A stretch of 34,132 nt of DNA, from NCBI GenBank assembly GCA_019745315.1, contig JAIETH010000008.1, forward strand, positions 1-34,132. Direction: 5' to 3'. The notes beneath the pieces were generated by a model that had not been told where the DNA came from, did not search any database, and saw only the letters and a list, made by a program, of their open reading frames with translations. This stretch comes from Patescibacteria group bacterium (lineage in GTDB: Bacteria; Patescibacteriota; Minisyncoccia; Phycocordibacterales; UBA918). Below are positions 8,126-15,326 of the stretch, piece by piece. Within the stretch, counting starts at the first letter, position 1. Each line of letters begins with the position of its first letter. The position numbers and the translations under genes were made by a program.

Positions 8126-8710
8126 ATGTACCGCATCCTTCCGCTTTTGGGAGATGCCGGCCTTGGCATTCTCTCAATCGTTTTCGTCTCGCACTGGTAT
8201 AGCGTAAGCAATATGTACGCATTCTTACTTCTGCCGCTCGCATTTGCGCCAGACCTCGATGCCATCGTCGAACTTCGCAGGCGCGGCAAGGTGGCAGCAA
8301 GCGCCGAGAATCCCTCCGATCATCGTGAACTGCTCCATAAGCCGATCCTCTGGATGCTGGTGACGGGCGCGTGGTGGTACTTCGGTGGATTCTATGGGGC
8401 GGTTGCATTCGTGCTCGTCACGATGCACTTCGTCCACGATTCGGTCTTGACTGGCTGGGGCGTGCCGTGGCTTGCACCCTTTTCGAAGGTGCGAATGAAG
8501 TTTTTCGCGAGCGAAGCAAACCAAGAATCGCTCGCTCGAAAAGACTGGATCCGCACCTGGAAGCCCAAAGATCTCCACAAGGCGATCGTTGCTCACGGCA
8601 ACGAAAACTGGATTCGCGACCTCTACCTACGGCCGACCACTGTGTCGATCGTGGAGTACGGGGTCTTCGCTCTCTCCCTCATCGCTCTTCTTTGGCACCT
8701 GCTCGCATAG
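8126..8710 (+). CDS. Putative membrane-bound metal-dependent hydrolase, YdjM-like
   Basis: The 194-aa product has a hydrophobic start, then PDLD, HRELLHKP with a hydrophobic helix, a second helix with MHFVHDS, and GWGVPWLAPFSK. This order of acidic and His motifs between membrane helices followed by a 'PFSK' segment resembles the YdjM/LexA-regulated inner-membrane hydrolase family (PF04307-type). Substrate is unknown, and the family assignment is by motif only. The gene is clearly richer in GC than dnaE and rnhB around it, has a perfect promoter and a Shine-Dalgarno sequence 8 nt before ATG, which most neighbours lack. These traits suggest acquisition by transfer. A weak hairpin (gctcgcat / atgcgtgc) with a displaced T-run lies at its end. 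Confidence 0.7.
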   Translation: MYRILPLLGDAGLGILSIVFVSHWYSVSNMYAFLLLPLAFAPDLDAIVELRRRGKVAASAENPSDHRELLHKPILWMLVTGAWWYFGGFYGAVAFVLVTMHFVHDSVLTGWGVPWLAPFSKVRMKFFASEANQESLARKDWIRTWKPKDLHKAIVAHGNENWIRDLYLRPTTVSIVEYGVFALSLIALLWHLLA

Positions 8711-8732
8711 TATGCGTGCAGGGCCTTTTTGT

Positions 8733-9347
8733 ATGTACAATGTCAGAGTGAAAAAAGAAAAATTAAAATACATAATCGGCATCGACGAAGCAGGTAGAGG
8801 CGCTCTCGCCGGACCCGTTTCTGTTGGTGGCATTCTGGTTACTCACGATTTTGATTTCTCCCTCTTTTCAAAAGTGAAAGATTCGAAACAGCTTTCTGCC
8901 AAGATTCGTGAGGGTGTTTTTAGAGAAGTGCAGAAAGCTATAAAGGAAGGATTACTTTCATATCACGTCGCCCTTATTTCAGAGAAGGTTATTGATACCA
9001 AAGGTATTACGTATGCGGTTAGGAAGGGAGTTGAAGAGATTCTTAAAAAGTTAGCAATTTCTCCAGATCAGGTTTCAATACTTCTTGATGGCTCGCTCTA
9101 TGCACCCAAAGAATATTTATTCCAAAAAACAATTATAAAAGGGGATGTAACTGAGCCCGCTATTTCGCTCGCATCAATTATGGCAAAAGTCACGCGCGAC
9201 AAAAAAATGATATCACTTCAGAAAAAGTACCCGCAGTATTTTTTTGAAATACATAAAGGATATGGAACGCTTCTGCATAGAGAAGCTATTACGGCGCATG
9301 GACTTTCAGCTGTTCATAGGAGGAGTTTTTGTAAGCGATGGCACTAG
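8733..9347 (+). CDS. rnhB: Ribonuclease HII
   Basis: Cleaves RNA in RNA-DNA hybrids and removes misincorporated ribonucleotides. The 204-aa protein shows IGIDEAGRGALAGPV (catalytic Asp-Glu and the GRG of RNase HII), DSKQLS, LLDGS and ASIMAKVTRD carrying the other acidic ligands, and KGYGT near the end. Length is normal for the family. The track's longer start at 8589 runs through the preceding gene and is rejected. Candidate starts are ATG 8733 and GTG 8748. A TACAAT at 8736-8741 would be a -10 box placing the transcript start at about 8748; if it is real, the protein starts at the GTG as a leaderless mRNA and is five residues shorter. Confidence 0.95.
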   Translation: MYNVRVKKEKLKYIIGIDEAGRGALAGPVSVGGILVTHDFDFSLFSKVKDSKQLSAKIREGVFREVQKAIKEGLLSYHVALISEKVIDTKGITYAVRKGVEEILKKLAISPDQVSILLDGSLYAPKEYLFQKTIIKGDVTEPAISLASIMAKVTRDKKMISLQKKYPQYFFEIHKGYGTLLHREAITAHGLSAVHRRSFCKRWH

Positions 9348-9378
9348 AACGTATTTCCACACATAGACACGAGAAATA

Positions 9379-9407
9379 TTGACGTAGACAAAATAGTGGC
9401 GTACAGT
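9379..9407 (+). promoter_or_regulatory. Promoter of the 9.4-9.8 kb structured unit
   Basis: TTGACG (9379-9384), exactly 17 nt, TACAGT (9402-9407). It predicts a transcript of about 380 nt from about 9414 to the terminator at 9792. Confidence 0.65.
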
Positions 9408-9473
9408 TCATTGTTGGCGTTCTTGTTTCTTTGGCGTGGTGCCAAAGAAACCTTTTTGAGGGGGAATTTCCAG

Positions 9474-9746
9474 TTGAGTAGTGATGTCTTAGAAGCTTTG
9501 TCGCCGCATGACATTCTCGCTATCTGGCAAAGGGAGCGAGAACTGGGGCCAAGGCTCGGAGCTGCCCACTGCGCACGCTTTTGCGCGCTTAGCGCGAACG
9601 AGTGTCCATGGGGTGCGCGTCCTCGGGACGAAAATTGGCTTTTGGTTCCGAGGACTGGCGTGACGTGCGAGAGCTTCGTCATTCACCCGGCCCTCGAGCC
9701 CTACTACGCTGCTCGGGTGGGACAGAGCCCTTCCTCGAGGAGTTGA
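9474..9746 (+). CDS. Possible 90-aa orphan protein (TTG start)
   Basis: An alternative reading of the same unit. A GAGGGGG Shine-Dalgarno (9458-9464) precedes a TTG at 9474 by 9 nt, and the frame runs open to TGA at 9746, 18 nt before the terminator. The product has plausible composition (an amphipathic start, four Trp, several Cys) but no family I recognise. The frame is open further upstream to 9396, and the GC-rich minus strand is also free of stops, so openness alone proves little. The layout (promoter, Shine-Dalgarno, short GC-rich ORF, terminator) matches the orphan units at 14931 and 19580, which is the main support. Confidence 0.4.
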   Translation: MSSDVLEALSPHDILAIWQRERELGPRLGAAHCARFCALSANECPWGARPRDENWLLVPRTGVTCESFVIHPALEPYYAARVGQSPSSRS

Positions 9747-9764
9747 TGAGTCCCTCTGGGGCGT

Positions 9765-9792
9765 GCTGGTGAGATTTCTCGCCAGCTTTTTT
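9765..9792 (+). terminator. Intrinsic terminator
   Basis: GCTGGTGAG / CTCGCCAGC with loop attt, followed by six T. It ends the 9.4-9.8 kb unit and separates it from rpmF. Confidence 0.9.
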
Positions 9793-9807
9793 ATATTCCA
9801 TGCTCTG

Positions 9808-9836
9808 TTGCTCATTTTTTCGTTATCTGGTATAGT
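9808..9836 (+). promoter_or_regulatory. rpmF promoter
   Basis: TTGCTC (9808-9813), 17-nt spacer, TATAGT (9831-9836). The start codon follows 10 nt later, so the mRNA has almost no 5' leader. Confidence 0.75.
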
Positions 9837-9846
9837 CTTGCCACCT

Positions 9847-10230
9847 ATGGTTATTCGAATGAGACATACGCGGGCACATACCCGCAACCGACGTTCACAC
9901 CACGCTCTCAAAGAGACATCTCTTGTTGCGTGTACAAACTGCAAAGGAATGACACGACCTCATCATATGTGTCTTTCGTGTGGTTTTTATAAGGGTCGCC
10001 AAGTACTTGATCTCTCAAGCTTGAAAGTTGCTCGCGATGCACGCATGAAAGCAAAGCGTGAGCGAATCCGCGCTGAGTCAGGAGTTACTCCTACTGCAGC
10101 TCGCGAAGAGGCTCCACAGCTTTCAGCCGGCGAAGTGAAGGAAGAGGTAAAAGCAAAGACAGCTCGCAAGACTACTCGGACACGAAAGGTTGATGGAGCA
10201 TCTTCTGCAAAAACAAAAGAAGAAAACTAA
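9847..10230 (+). CDS. rpmF: Ribosomal protein L32 with C-terminal extension
   Basis: Large-subunit ribosomal protein. Residues 1-58 match L32: a basic N-terminus with RNRRSHHALKE, then a zinc ribbon CTNC...PHHMCLSCGFYKGRQV. The family is usually about 60 aa; here about 65 further residues follow, rich in Lys, Glu, Ala and Thr, which look disordered. The track's ORF start at 9763 is upstream of the promoter and cannot be used. ATG 9847 fits the promoter, with the transcript starting near 9843; ATG 9859 is an alternative. No Shine-Dalgarno is seen, in line with leaderless initiation. Confidence 0.92.
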   Translation: MVIRMRHTRAHTRNRRSHHALKETSLVACTNCKGMTRPHHMCLSCGFYKGRQVLDLSSLKVARDARMKAKRERIRAESGVTPTAAREEAPQLSAGEVKEEVKAKTARKTTRTRKVDGASSAKTKEEN

Positions 10231-10255
10231 ACCTTTTAGACTCGCAGTGAAATCC

Positions 10256-10283
10256 ACATGATCCCGCTTACGCGGGATCATGT
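10256..10283 (+). other. Perfect 12-bp hairpin between rpmF and nusB
   Basis: acatgatcccgc / gcgggatcatgt with loop ttac. Only TTGTAT follows, not a full T-run, so it is either a weak terminator or an mRNA-stabilising or processing hairpin at the rpmF 3' end. Confidence 0.75.
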
Positions 10284-10295
10284 TGTATAGAGCTA

Positions 10296-10304
10296 TGCTA
10301 TACT
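10296..10304 (+). promoter_or_regulatory. nusB extended -10 promoter
   Basis: TGCTATACT, an extended -10 (hexamer 10299-10304), 21 nt before the nusB ATG. No good -35 is visible. Confidence 0.5.
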
Positions 10305-10325
10305 CGACGTAGCATTCTATTTTGT

Positions 10326-11225
10326 ATGGCAAACAGGCACCTTTCCCGCAGTATCGTTCTTCAAACTCTCTTTGAGTGGGATTTAAATAACCTTGATCGA
10401 ACTGCGCTCGCAGAAGTACTCAATCGAAACATTGAAGAATTTGCTCAGAACCGTTCTGATATGCCATTTATGGAGAATCTCCTCGATGGCGTTCTCCAAA
10501 AACAAAAAGAACTAAATCTTGTTATAGAAAAAGCTGCGCCTGAATGGCCTATCGATCGCATCTCTCCAGTAGATCGAAATATTCTCCGATTAGGTCTGTA
10601 TGAGCTTCTGTTTGCTGATCGAAAAGAAGTTCCTGCGAAAGTTGCAATCAATGAAGCGATTGAGCTTGCGAAGCAGTTTGGAGGAGAGAATTCAAGTCGT
10701 TTTGTAAACGGTGTATTAGGTGCGGTGTATAAAGAAATCGGAGAGCCAGGCAAAGCAGAGCTTTCAAAAAGAAAGAATAAAGATGTGCCGTATGATGAGA
10801 TGCCGATACTTCGTTTGGGAGGAGCTGTCGTATACGCCGAAGAGGGTCAAGATCTCTATTTTGCGTTGGTGCATGATGTATTTGGACACTGGACTCTTTC
10901 TAAAGGAAAGCTTGAGGGAGATGAAGACGCAAAAGAAGGAACACGGAGAGAGGTGAAAGAAGAATTGGGTATTGATGTAGTGATCGAAGATATGCTCGGA
11001 ACAAATGAGTACATCGCTTCTCAGCCCGAGAAAGGGAAGATTCGCAAGCAAGTACAATATTTTCTTGCGCGTGCTAATTATGAGGAATTAACTCTTGAAA
11101 AAAAAGGAGGACTTGATGCAGTGCAGTGGTTTAAGGTGACAAGTATTCTTGAATTGAATTTTTACGAAGACATTCTTCCTATTGTCACCAAGGCTGTTAC
11201 GCTTTTGGTATCAAAAAAGCGCTAG
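10326..11225 (+). CDS. nusB: NusB-NUDIX hydrolase fusion
   Basis: One uninterrupted 299-aa frame holding two domains. Residues 1-140 are NusB, the antitermination factor that joins NusE/S10 on boxA RNA: RHLSRSIVLQTLFEWDL at the start, SPVDRNILRLGLYELLF in the middle and NEAIELAKQFGGENSSRFVNGVLG near the end. After a charged linker (KAELSKRKNKD), residues 157-299 are a NUDIX domain with a complete box at 194-216 (GKLEGDEDAKEGTRREVKEE followed by LGI), with all catalytic Glu present, and an RLGGAVVY start reminiscent of Ap4A-hydrolase-like members. NusB normally ends near residue 140. The two activities could be linked by the fusion, but the substrate is unknown. The gene has its own extended -10 promoter and is followed by rnc. 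Confidence 0.93.
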   Translation: MANRHLSRSIVLQTLFEWDLNNLDRTALAEVLNRNIEEFAQNRSDMPFMENLLDGVLQKQKELNLVIEKAAPEWPIDRISPVDRNILRLGLYELLFADRKEVPAKVAINEAIELAKQFGGENSSRFVNGVLGAVYKEIGEPGKAELSKRKNKDVPYDEMPILRLGGAVVYAEEGQDLYFALVHDVFGHWTLSKGKLEGDEDAKEGTRREVKEELGIDVVIEDMLGTNEYIASQPEKGKIRKQVQYFLARANYEELTLEKKGGLDAVQWFKVTSILELNFYEDILPIVTKAVTLLVSKKR

Positions 11226-11301
11226 GTGAGCTCGATTGCAGGTTTCTGTACTTCCTATACTATTTAGGAGTTACGCATAATTGTTTAAAATAACCTTTTT
11301 C

Positions 11302-11994
11302 ATGGACATAGATTTATCGCCCTTAGAGACCATACTTGGCGCAACGTTTAAGGATAAAACCCTCCTTTCTATCGCTGTCACACACCGTTCATTTTTAAAT
11401 GAAAACCGCGCAGTCGAGCATGACCATAATGAGCGTCTTGAGTTTTTAGGAGACGCAGTGCTTGAGTTGGTGGTGACTGATTTTCTCTTTTCAAAATTTG
11501 AAGATAAAGCTGAAGGGGAGTTAACCGCAATACGCGCGGCGTTGGTAAATACCAATACACTTTCTGAAGTCGCATCTCGTCTTGGTATTAATGATTTCTT
11601 ACGTCTGTCTCGTGGAGAGGCAAAAGATACGGGGCGAGCTCGTCAGTATATTCTTGCAAATGCATTTGAGGCAGTCACAGGAGCGCTTTACTTGGATCAA
11701 GGATATAACGCAGCACGTGATTTTATTGCGCGTGAGCTTCTGATTCGAACGGACGACATTGTAGACAAGCGTTTGTGGCAGGATCCGAAAAGTCGTTTCC
11801 AGGAGAAGGCGCAAGAGGTTCTTGGAAAGACCCCCACATATAAAACCTTAAAAGAAGAAGGTCCTGATCATGATCGCACCTTCACTATCGGTGTCTTCTT
11901 GGGGGATGAACAAATTGCGCAAGGTATGGGTCGCTCAAAGCAAGAGGCTGAACAAGCGGCAGCTATAAAGGGGAATGAGGCGAAAGGGTGGTAA
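11302..11994 (+). CDS. rnc: Ribonuclease III
   Basis: Double-strand RNA endonuclease for rRNA and mRNA processing. From ATG 11302 the protein has 230 aa, normal for the family. The RNase III signature ERLEFLGDAVLE and the second acidic site (NAFEAVTGALYLDQG) lie in the N-terminal domain. Residues about 155-228 are the dsRNA-binding domain (DPKSRFQEKAQEVLG to GRSKQEAEQAAA). The track uses a TTG at 11281; I prefer the ATG because family homology starts just after it. A TATACT at 11256-11261 is the likely -10. The next gene starts 10 nt after the stop, so the two are probably co-transcribed. Confidence 0.96.
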   Translation: MDIDLSPLETILGATFKDKTLLSIAVTHRSFLNENRAVEHDHNERLEFLGDAVLELVVTDFLFSKFEDKAEGELTAIRAALVNTNTLSEVASRLGINDFLRLSRGEAKDTGRARQYILANAFEAVTGALYLDQGYNAARDFIARELLIRTDDIVDKRLWQDPKSRFQEKAQEVLGKTPTYKTLKEEGPDHDRTFTIGVFLGDEQIAQGMGRSKQEAEQAAAIKGNEAKGW

Positions 11995-12004
11995 TTTTGC
12001 ATAG

Positions 12005-12496
12005 ATGTTTGAGTCAGTAAGACGAAAAACTCCTGAAAAAGAAACTATTTCTTTTGAAACGCTTGTTCATGAGCTCGGCATTTCTCCTGATGATCTTAAG
12101 AGTTTCATAGATTTATTTACTCATTATGCGGATGAGCAACTTGTTGATATGACGAATGAGTCAGCTGTATTTCGTGTTGTTCGACATTTCATTACACAGC
12201 ATAAAAAAGAAATTAAAGAGCAATTTAAAGATTCAGTATTGGGTCAGTCAGGCTGTTTTGCGTATTCTGTTCGGACATCAGTACTGCTTGGTGCTATGGG
12301 TATCGTAAATAGGCTCGCTCGAGCCACAGGTACGCGTATGCTCCATATTTTGGTTATTGATAAAAATGGTGTTCCGTATGACCCACGTGAGATTACCAAA
12401 GGAAATTTTAATCCAATGAGCCTCTCAGAAATACGAATGTATGGCCGTCTTGTCCAGCCTGTGGTTGCAAAGTGTGATAGTTGTAGAAACTCGTAG
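12005..12496 (+). CDS. Hypothetical protein, 163 aa
   Basis: I do not recognise a family. The start lies 10 nt after the rnc stop, so this gene is likely translated from the rnc transcript. The N-terminal third (FETLVHELGISPDDLKSFIDLF) could form a small helical, DNA- or RNA-binding-like fold. The middle contains a hydrophobic stretch SVLLGAMGIVNRLA, and the C-terminus has PREITKGNFNPMSLSEIRMYG and a CDSC motif just before the end, which might bind metal with another subunit or with the Cys of GQSGCF. No signal peptide is present, so it is presumably cytoplasmic. Its place between rnc and smc hints at RNA or chromosome maintenance, but that is only context. Confidence 0.8.
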   Translation: MFESVRRKTPEKETISFETLVHELGISPDDLKSFIDLFTHYADEQLVDMTNESAVFRVVRHFITQHKKEIKEQFKDSVLGQSGCFAYSVRTSVLLGAMGIVNRLARATGTRMLHILVIDKNGVPYDPREITKGNFNPMSLSEIRMYGRLVQPVVAKCDSCRNS

Positions 12497-12557
12497 CGAT
12501 GAGACCTTTCTACAGCGTATAAAGAATTTTTAGCCGCTCGATGGTAGGATAGAGGCA

Positions 12558-14852
12558 ATGTACTTGAAGTCTTTGGAGGTGAATGGCTTTAAATCTTTTG
12601 CAAAAAAGAGTGATTTGGAGTTCTCTACTGCTATCACCGCAATTGTGGGTCCAAATGGTTCGGGAAAATCTAATACGGCTGAGGCATTTCGTTTTGTGTT
12701 AGGAGAACAATCTCTTAAGAGTATGCGTGGGAAGCGAGGAGAGGACATGATCTTTAATGGATCGACGTCAGTCAGTCGCTCAAACAGGGCGTCAGTAAAA
12801 ATAACGCTTGATAATACTGCAAAGCATTTCCCTATTGATTTTGATGAGATTACGATTGAGCGTACCGTGTATCGCGATGGAACGAACGAGTATGCCTTAA
12901 ACGGTGGCAAGACTCGCCTTAAGGATGTACAAGAGCTTCTCGCGTCAGCTAATATAGGTTCAACAGGGCATCATATTATTTCTCAAGGAGAAGCCGATCG
13001 CATCCTTACCTCAAGTGCTCGCGAGCGACGCGAGATGATCGAGGATGCGCTCGGGCTCAAGGTATTTCAATATAAAAAAGCAGAGAGCGAGCGAAAGCTT
13101 GAAAAAACAACTGCTAATATTGCACAAGTAGAATCGCTCCGAAGAGAAGTGACACCACACCTGCGTTTCCTTGAGCGTCAGGTCAAGAAGATAGAAAAGT
13201 CTCTTGAGGTTCGCGACGAACTCACAAAAATGTATGTGGAGTACTTGAAGCGTGAAGATGAGTATTTGGCATTTAATCAAGATAGACTCTCTGAAGCTCT
13301 TTGTGCTCCGCGTGCTGAATTGGCGCGTCTTGAAACTGAGCTTGCAAGCGCAAACGCAAAACTTGCTGCTGCTGAGAAAGATGAAAAGCGCGATGCGCTT
13401 GTGCTGATAGAAGGTCAGTTGCGTACCGTTCGTGATGAACGCCAGCAGCGCGCGCGTGAAATTGGAAAGCTCGAAGGTCAGATAAGTTATCTTGAGCGGA
13501 GGATTGCTGAGGCTGAGCGACGCCGTGGAGAAACAGTGGCTCGTCCTGCAATTACATATGAGAGGGTTGAATATGCGATATCGAGCGCTGAAAATCTTGC
13601 TGATCAAGCGCGTGGAGAGGTGAATGTAGAAGTTCTGCAGAGACTGATAACTAACATTGTCAGTGTTCTCCGCTCATTCTTGAATGAGGCGGGAAGTACG
13701 AATGAGTCATCTGTTCCCGAAAACAATGATAGTGAAGAGCGCGATACTCTCGTTGCACAAAAAAAAGAACTCGATGAATCTCTCCTTGGTCTTGATAAAG
13801 AAGAAGAAATGCTGCGCCTTGATTACGAAAGCCTCAAGATTTCTATTGAAGCGGAATTAAGTGAGAGCAGAGAGGCGGAGCGTGAGGTATTCCGTATTAT
13901 GGCGCGTGAACAAGAATTAACGCAGCTTATTTCTCGAACTGAAAGAGATCAGGAGCTTGTAGAGCGTGATCGAAATGAATTTAAGCGAGAACTCGAAGAA
14001 GCCGTTGCCCTTATTGGGCGTTCTGTAACAGACTACTTCTCACATGTAGTTGTCGATAGTATGGGAGAGCCGCTTACGCGAGAAATGATTGCACAAGAAG
14101 ATCGCAGTCATCAAATTGAGCGTAGACGTCTTCTTGAAAAAATGAAGATTCGCCTCGAAGAGTTAGGGGCTGGAGCAGCAGATGATATTTTGAAAGAGTA
14201 TGCTGAAGCAAAAGAGCGCGATGAATTTTTGGCACGAGAAATCGCTGACCTTGAAACGTCAGTTGCGTCACTTCAATCGTTGATTACAGAACTTTCTGCC
14301 GAGCTTAATAATCGATTCAAAGATGGTATTGATAAAATAGCAGAAGAGTTTACGAAGTTTTTCATACTGATGTTTGGTGGTGGTACTGCAAGTTTGCGTC
14401 GCATTAAGCCAAAAGAAGTTAAGAAAAAAGATACCGATACCGATATGGCACACGTCTTGGCTAGCAATGGGGAAGAGGAAGTGGATGAATCTATTGAAGA
14501 AGGTATTGAGATAGATGTATCACTTCCTAATAAGCGTGTGCGAGGCCTTGAGATGCTTTCAGGAGGTGAGCGCGCCCTTACCTCTATTGCGCTTATATTC
14601 GCTATGAGCCAGGTTAACCCGCCACCCTTTGTGATTCTTGATGAGACAGACGCTGCGCTCGATGAGGCAAATAGCAAGCGCTATGGAGATATGATTGAAG
14701 CGCTTTCGAAGAGGTCTCAGCTTATTTTGATTACACATAACCGTGAGACTATGTCACGCGCAGGAGTTCTCTACGGAATCACTATGGGAGGCGATGGGGT
14801 TTCTAAAATTCTTTCAGTGAAGTTTGATGAGGCAGTTGAGGTTGCCAAATAG
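12558..14852 (+). CDS. smc: Short SMC-type ATPase without recognisable hinge
   Basis: Chromosome-organising ATPase of the SMC family. The N-terminal head has Walker A GPNGSGKSN (residues 31-39) and MRGKRGEDMIFNGS. The C-terminal head has the signature LSGGERAL, Walker B FVILDETDAALD and the downstream His switch (THNRE). Between them are two coiled coils of about 170 and 250 residues, joined by a low-complexity stretch (NESSVPENNDSEERD, around residues 375-395). Total length is 764 aa against about 1150-1190 for normal SMC, and the roughly 120-residue globular hinge with its Gly motifs cannot be seen; no zinc-hook CxxC replaces it. Both heads are in one intact frame, so this is not a pseudogene. 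The -10-like TAGGAT (12545-12550) ends 7 nt before the ATG, implying a leaderless mRNA. No scpA or scpB lies nearby. Confidence 0.9.
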   Translation: MYLKSLEVNGFKSFAKKSDLEFSTAITAIVGPNGSGKSNTAEAFRFVLGEQSLKSMRGKRGEDMIFNGSTSVSRSNRASVKITLDNTAKHFPIDFDEITIERTVYRDGTNEYALNGGKTRLKDVQELLASANIGSTGHHIISQGEADRILTSSARERREMIEDALGLKVFQYKKAESERKLEKTTANIAQVESLRREVTPHLRFLERQVKKIEKSLEVRDELTKMYVEYLKREDEYLAFNQDRLSEALCAPRAELARLETELASANAKLAAAEKDEKRDALVLIEGQLRTVRDERQQRAREIGKLEGQISYLERRIAEAERRRGETVARPAITYERVEYAISSAENLADQARGEVNVEVLQRLITNIVSVLRSFLNEAGSTNESSVPENNDSEERDTLVAQKKELDESLLGLDKEEEMLRLDYESLKISIEAELSESREAEREVFRIMAREQELTQLISRTERDQELVERDRNEFKRELEEAVALIGRSVTDYFSHVVVDSMGEPLTREMIAQEDRSHQIERRRLLEKMKIRLEELGAGAADDILKEYAEAKERDEFLAREIADLETSVASLQSLITELSAELNNRFKDGIDKIAEEFTKFFILMFGGGTASLRRIKPKEVKKKDTDTDMAHVLASNGEEEVDESIEEGIEIDVSLPNKRVRGLEMLSGGERALTSIALIFAMSQVNPPPFVILDETDAALDEANSKRYGDMIEALSKRSQLILITHNRETMSRAGVLYGITMGGDGVSKILSVKFDEAVEVAK

Positions 14853-14881
14853 TTGCCCCTGCGCCGTATTTGTGGTTTTAT
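14853..14881 (+). promoter_or_regulatory. Promoter of the 119-aa orphan
   Basis: TTGCCC (14853-14858), 17-nt spacer, TTTTAT (14876-14881) preceded by TGG as an extended -10. It begins at the first base after the smc stop codon. Strength is uncertain. Confidence 0.5.
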
Positions 14882-14930
14882 CGGTATGGGCTTGTAGCAA
14901 AAAGTTACAGCATAAAAAGGAGGGGGCTTC

Positions 14931-15290
14931 ATGTCTTTAGAGGGCGTCGAAGGTCGTTTCCCTGTATTGAGAGAGCAGTGTTTGCTGCTCCATCTTTCGG
15001 GGATTCGTTCGGTTGTTGTTGTGTTCGATAATTCAGCGTATCTCATATGGGTATGCAGGGAGGATCGACTGGGCAAATGCATGGAATATGACGTACGGAC
15101 GCCGGAGGGAAGGGTGTTGGGTTCGTGGGGCGATATGACTCCGTCACTGCGTGCCGCTTTTCTTTTTTTGGTCAACGCACTCCAGGAAGCACATTATCCT
15201 GCTCGAGACCCGACTGTCTCCGGTCTTGTGCCGTATCACCCAGGGTGCTGCGGCAGTCCCGAGCGCGAAAAAAGAAATACCCCCGAATAG
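14931..15290 (+). CDS. Orphan protein with strong Shine-Dalgarno, 119 aa
   Basis: No family recognised. An almost perfect Shine-Dalgarno, AAGGAGG (14917-14923), lies 7 nt before the ATG; most neighbours have none. The product has a short hydrophobic strand (IRSVVVVFDNSAYLIWVC), a charged middle, an amphipathic helix (SLRAAFLFLVNALQEAH) and a Cys-containing tail (GCCGSP), and reads like a small folded alpha/beta protein. Codons such as AGG, CGG, CCG and GGG are used more than in smc or rnr, and GC content is higher, which suggests a foreign origin. The gene has its own promoter and terminator, so it forms a self-contained unit between smc and rnr. Confidence 0.72.
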   Translation: MSLEGVEGRFPVLREQCLLLHLSGIRSVVVVFDNSAYLIWVCREDRLGKCMEYDVRTPEGRVLGSWGDMTPSLRAAFLFLVNALQEAHYPARDPTVSGLVPYHPGCCGSPEREKRNTPE

Positions 15291-15303
15291 GAGGCATTAC
15301 CAG

Positions 15304-15326
15304 GAATCCAGATTGGATTCTTTTTT
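15304..15326. terminator. Intrinsic terminator overlapping the rnr stop
   Basis: gaatcca / tggattc with loop gat, followed by six T on the plus strand. The T-run reaches into the stop codon of the convergent rnr gene (15325-15327). Confidence 0.85.

Larger units (their letters stand above)
9414..9792 (+). ncRNA. Candidate structured RNA or leader-rich mRNA, family unknown
   Basis: An isolated transcription unit bounded by a promoter and a strong terminator, much richer in GC than its surroundings. Visible elements: a perfect 11-bp hairpin at 9425-9451 (loop gtggt); TTCTCGCT/AGCGAGAA (9514-9521 with 9535-9542); GCGCAC/GTGCGC closing a branch; a perfect 8-bp GTCCTCGG/CCGAGGAC (9619-9655) with inner AAAA/TTTT; CACCCG/CGGGTG (9684-9719) interleaved with CCTCGAG/CTCGAGG (9692-9740), a possible pseudoknot; and GTCCC/GGGGC before the terminator. 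Size fits tmRNA or RNase P RNA, but no tag ending in ALAA, no T-loop/CCA end and no RNase P core sequences are present. It competes with the coding interpretation at 9474-9746. The first hairpin is followed by CTTTTT and may instead end rnhB transcription. Confidence 0.4.

Noticed and set aside
8589-8732. Extended N-terminus of RNase HII in the ORF track
   Set aside because: It overlaps the end of the 8126 gene, and its residues do not resemble RNase HII.
9625-9760. Hammerhead-ribozyme-like pieces: TTGATGAGTCCC...GGGGCG and an upstream GGGACGAAA
   Set aside because: The order would need a permuted type II fold, the stem III needed is all wobble pairs, and the GAAA lies inside a better hairpin (GTCCTCGG/CCGAGGAC).
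9414-9792. tmRNA, RNase P RNA or SRP RNA
   Set aside because: No tag ORF ending in ALAA, no T-loop or CCA end, no GAGGAAAGUCC or ACAGAA...GGCUUA core, and no GGAAGGAAGCAGC. Kept only as an unknown structured unit.
9344-9944. Minus-strand ORFs of 112 and 151 aa over the structured unit
   Set aside because: Promoter and terminator are on the plus strand, and the open frames follow from local high GC; the 151-aa ORF also runs over the rpmF promoter and start.
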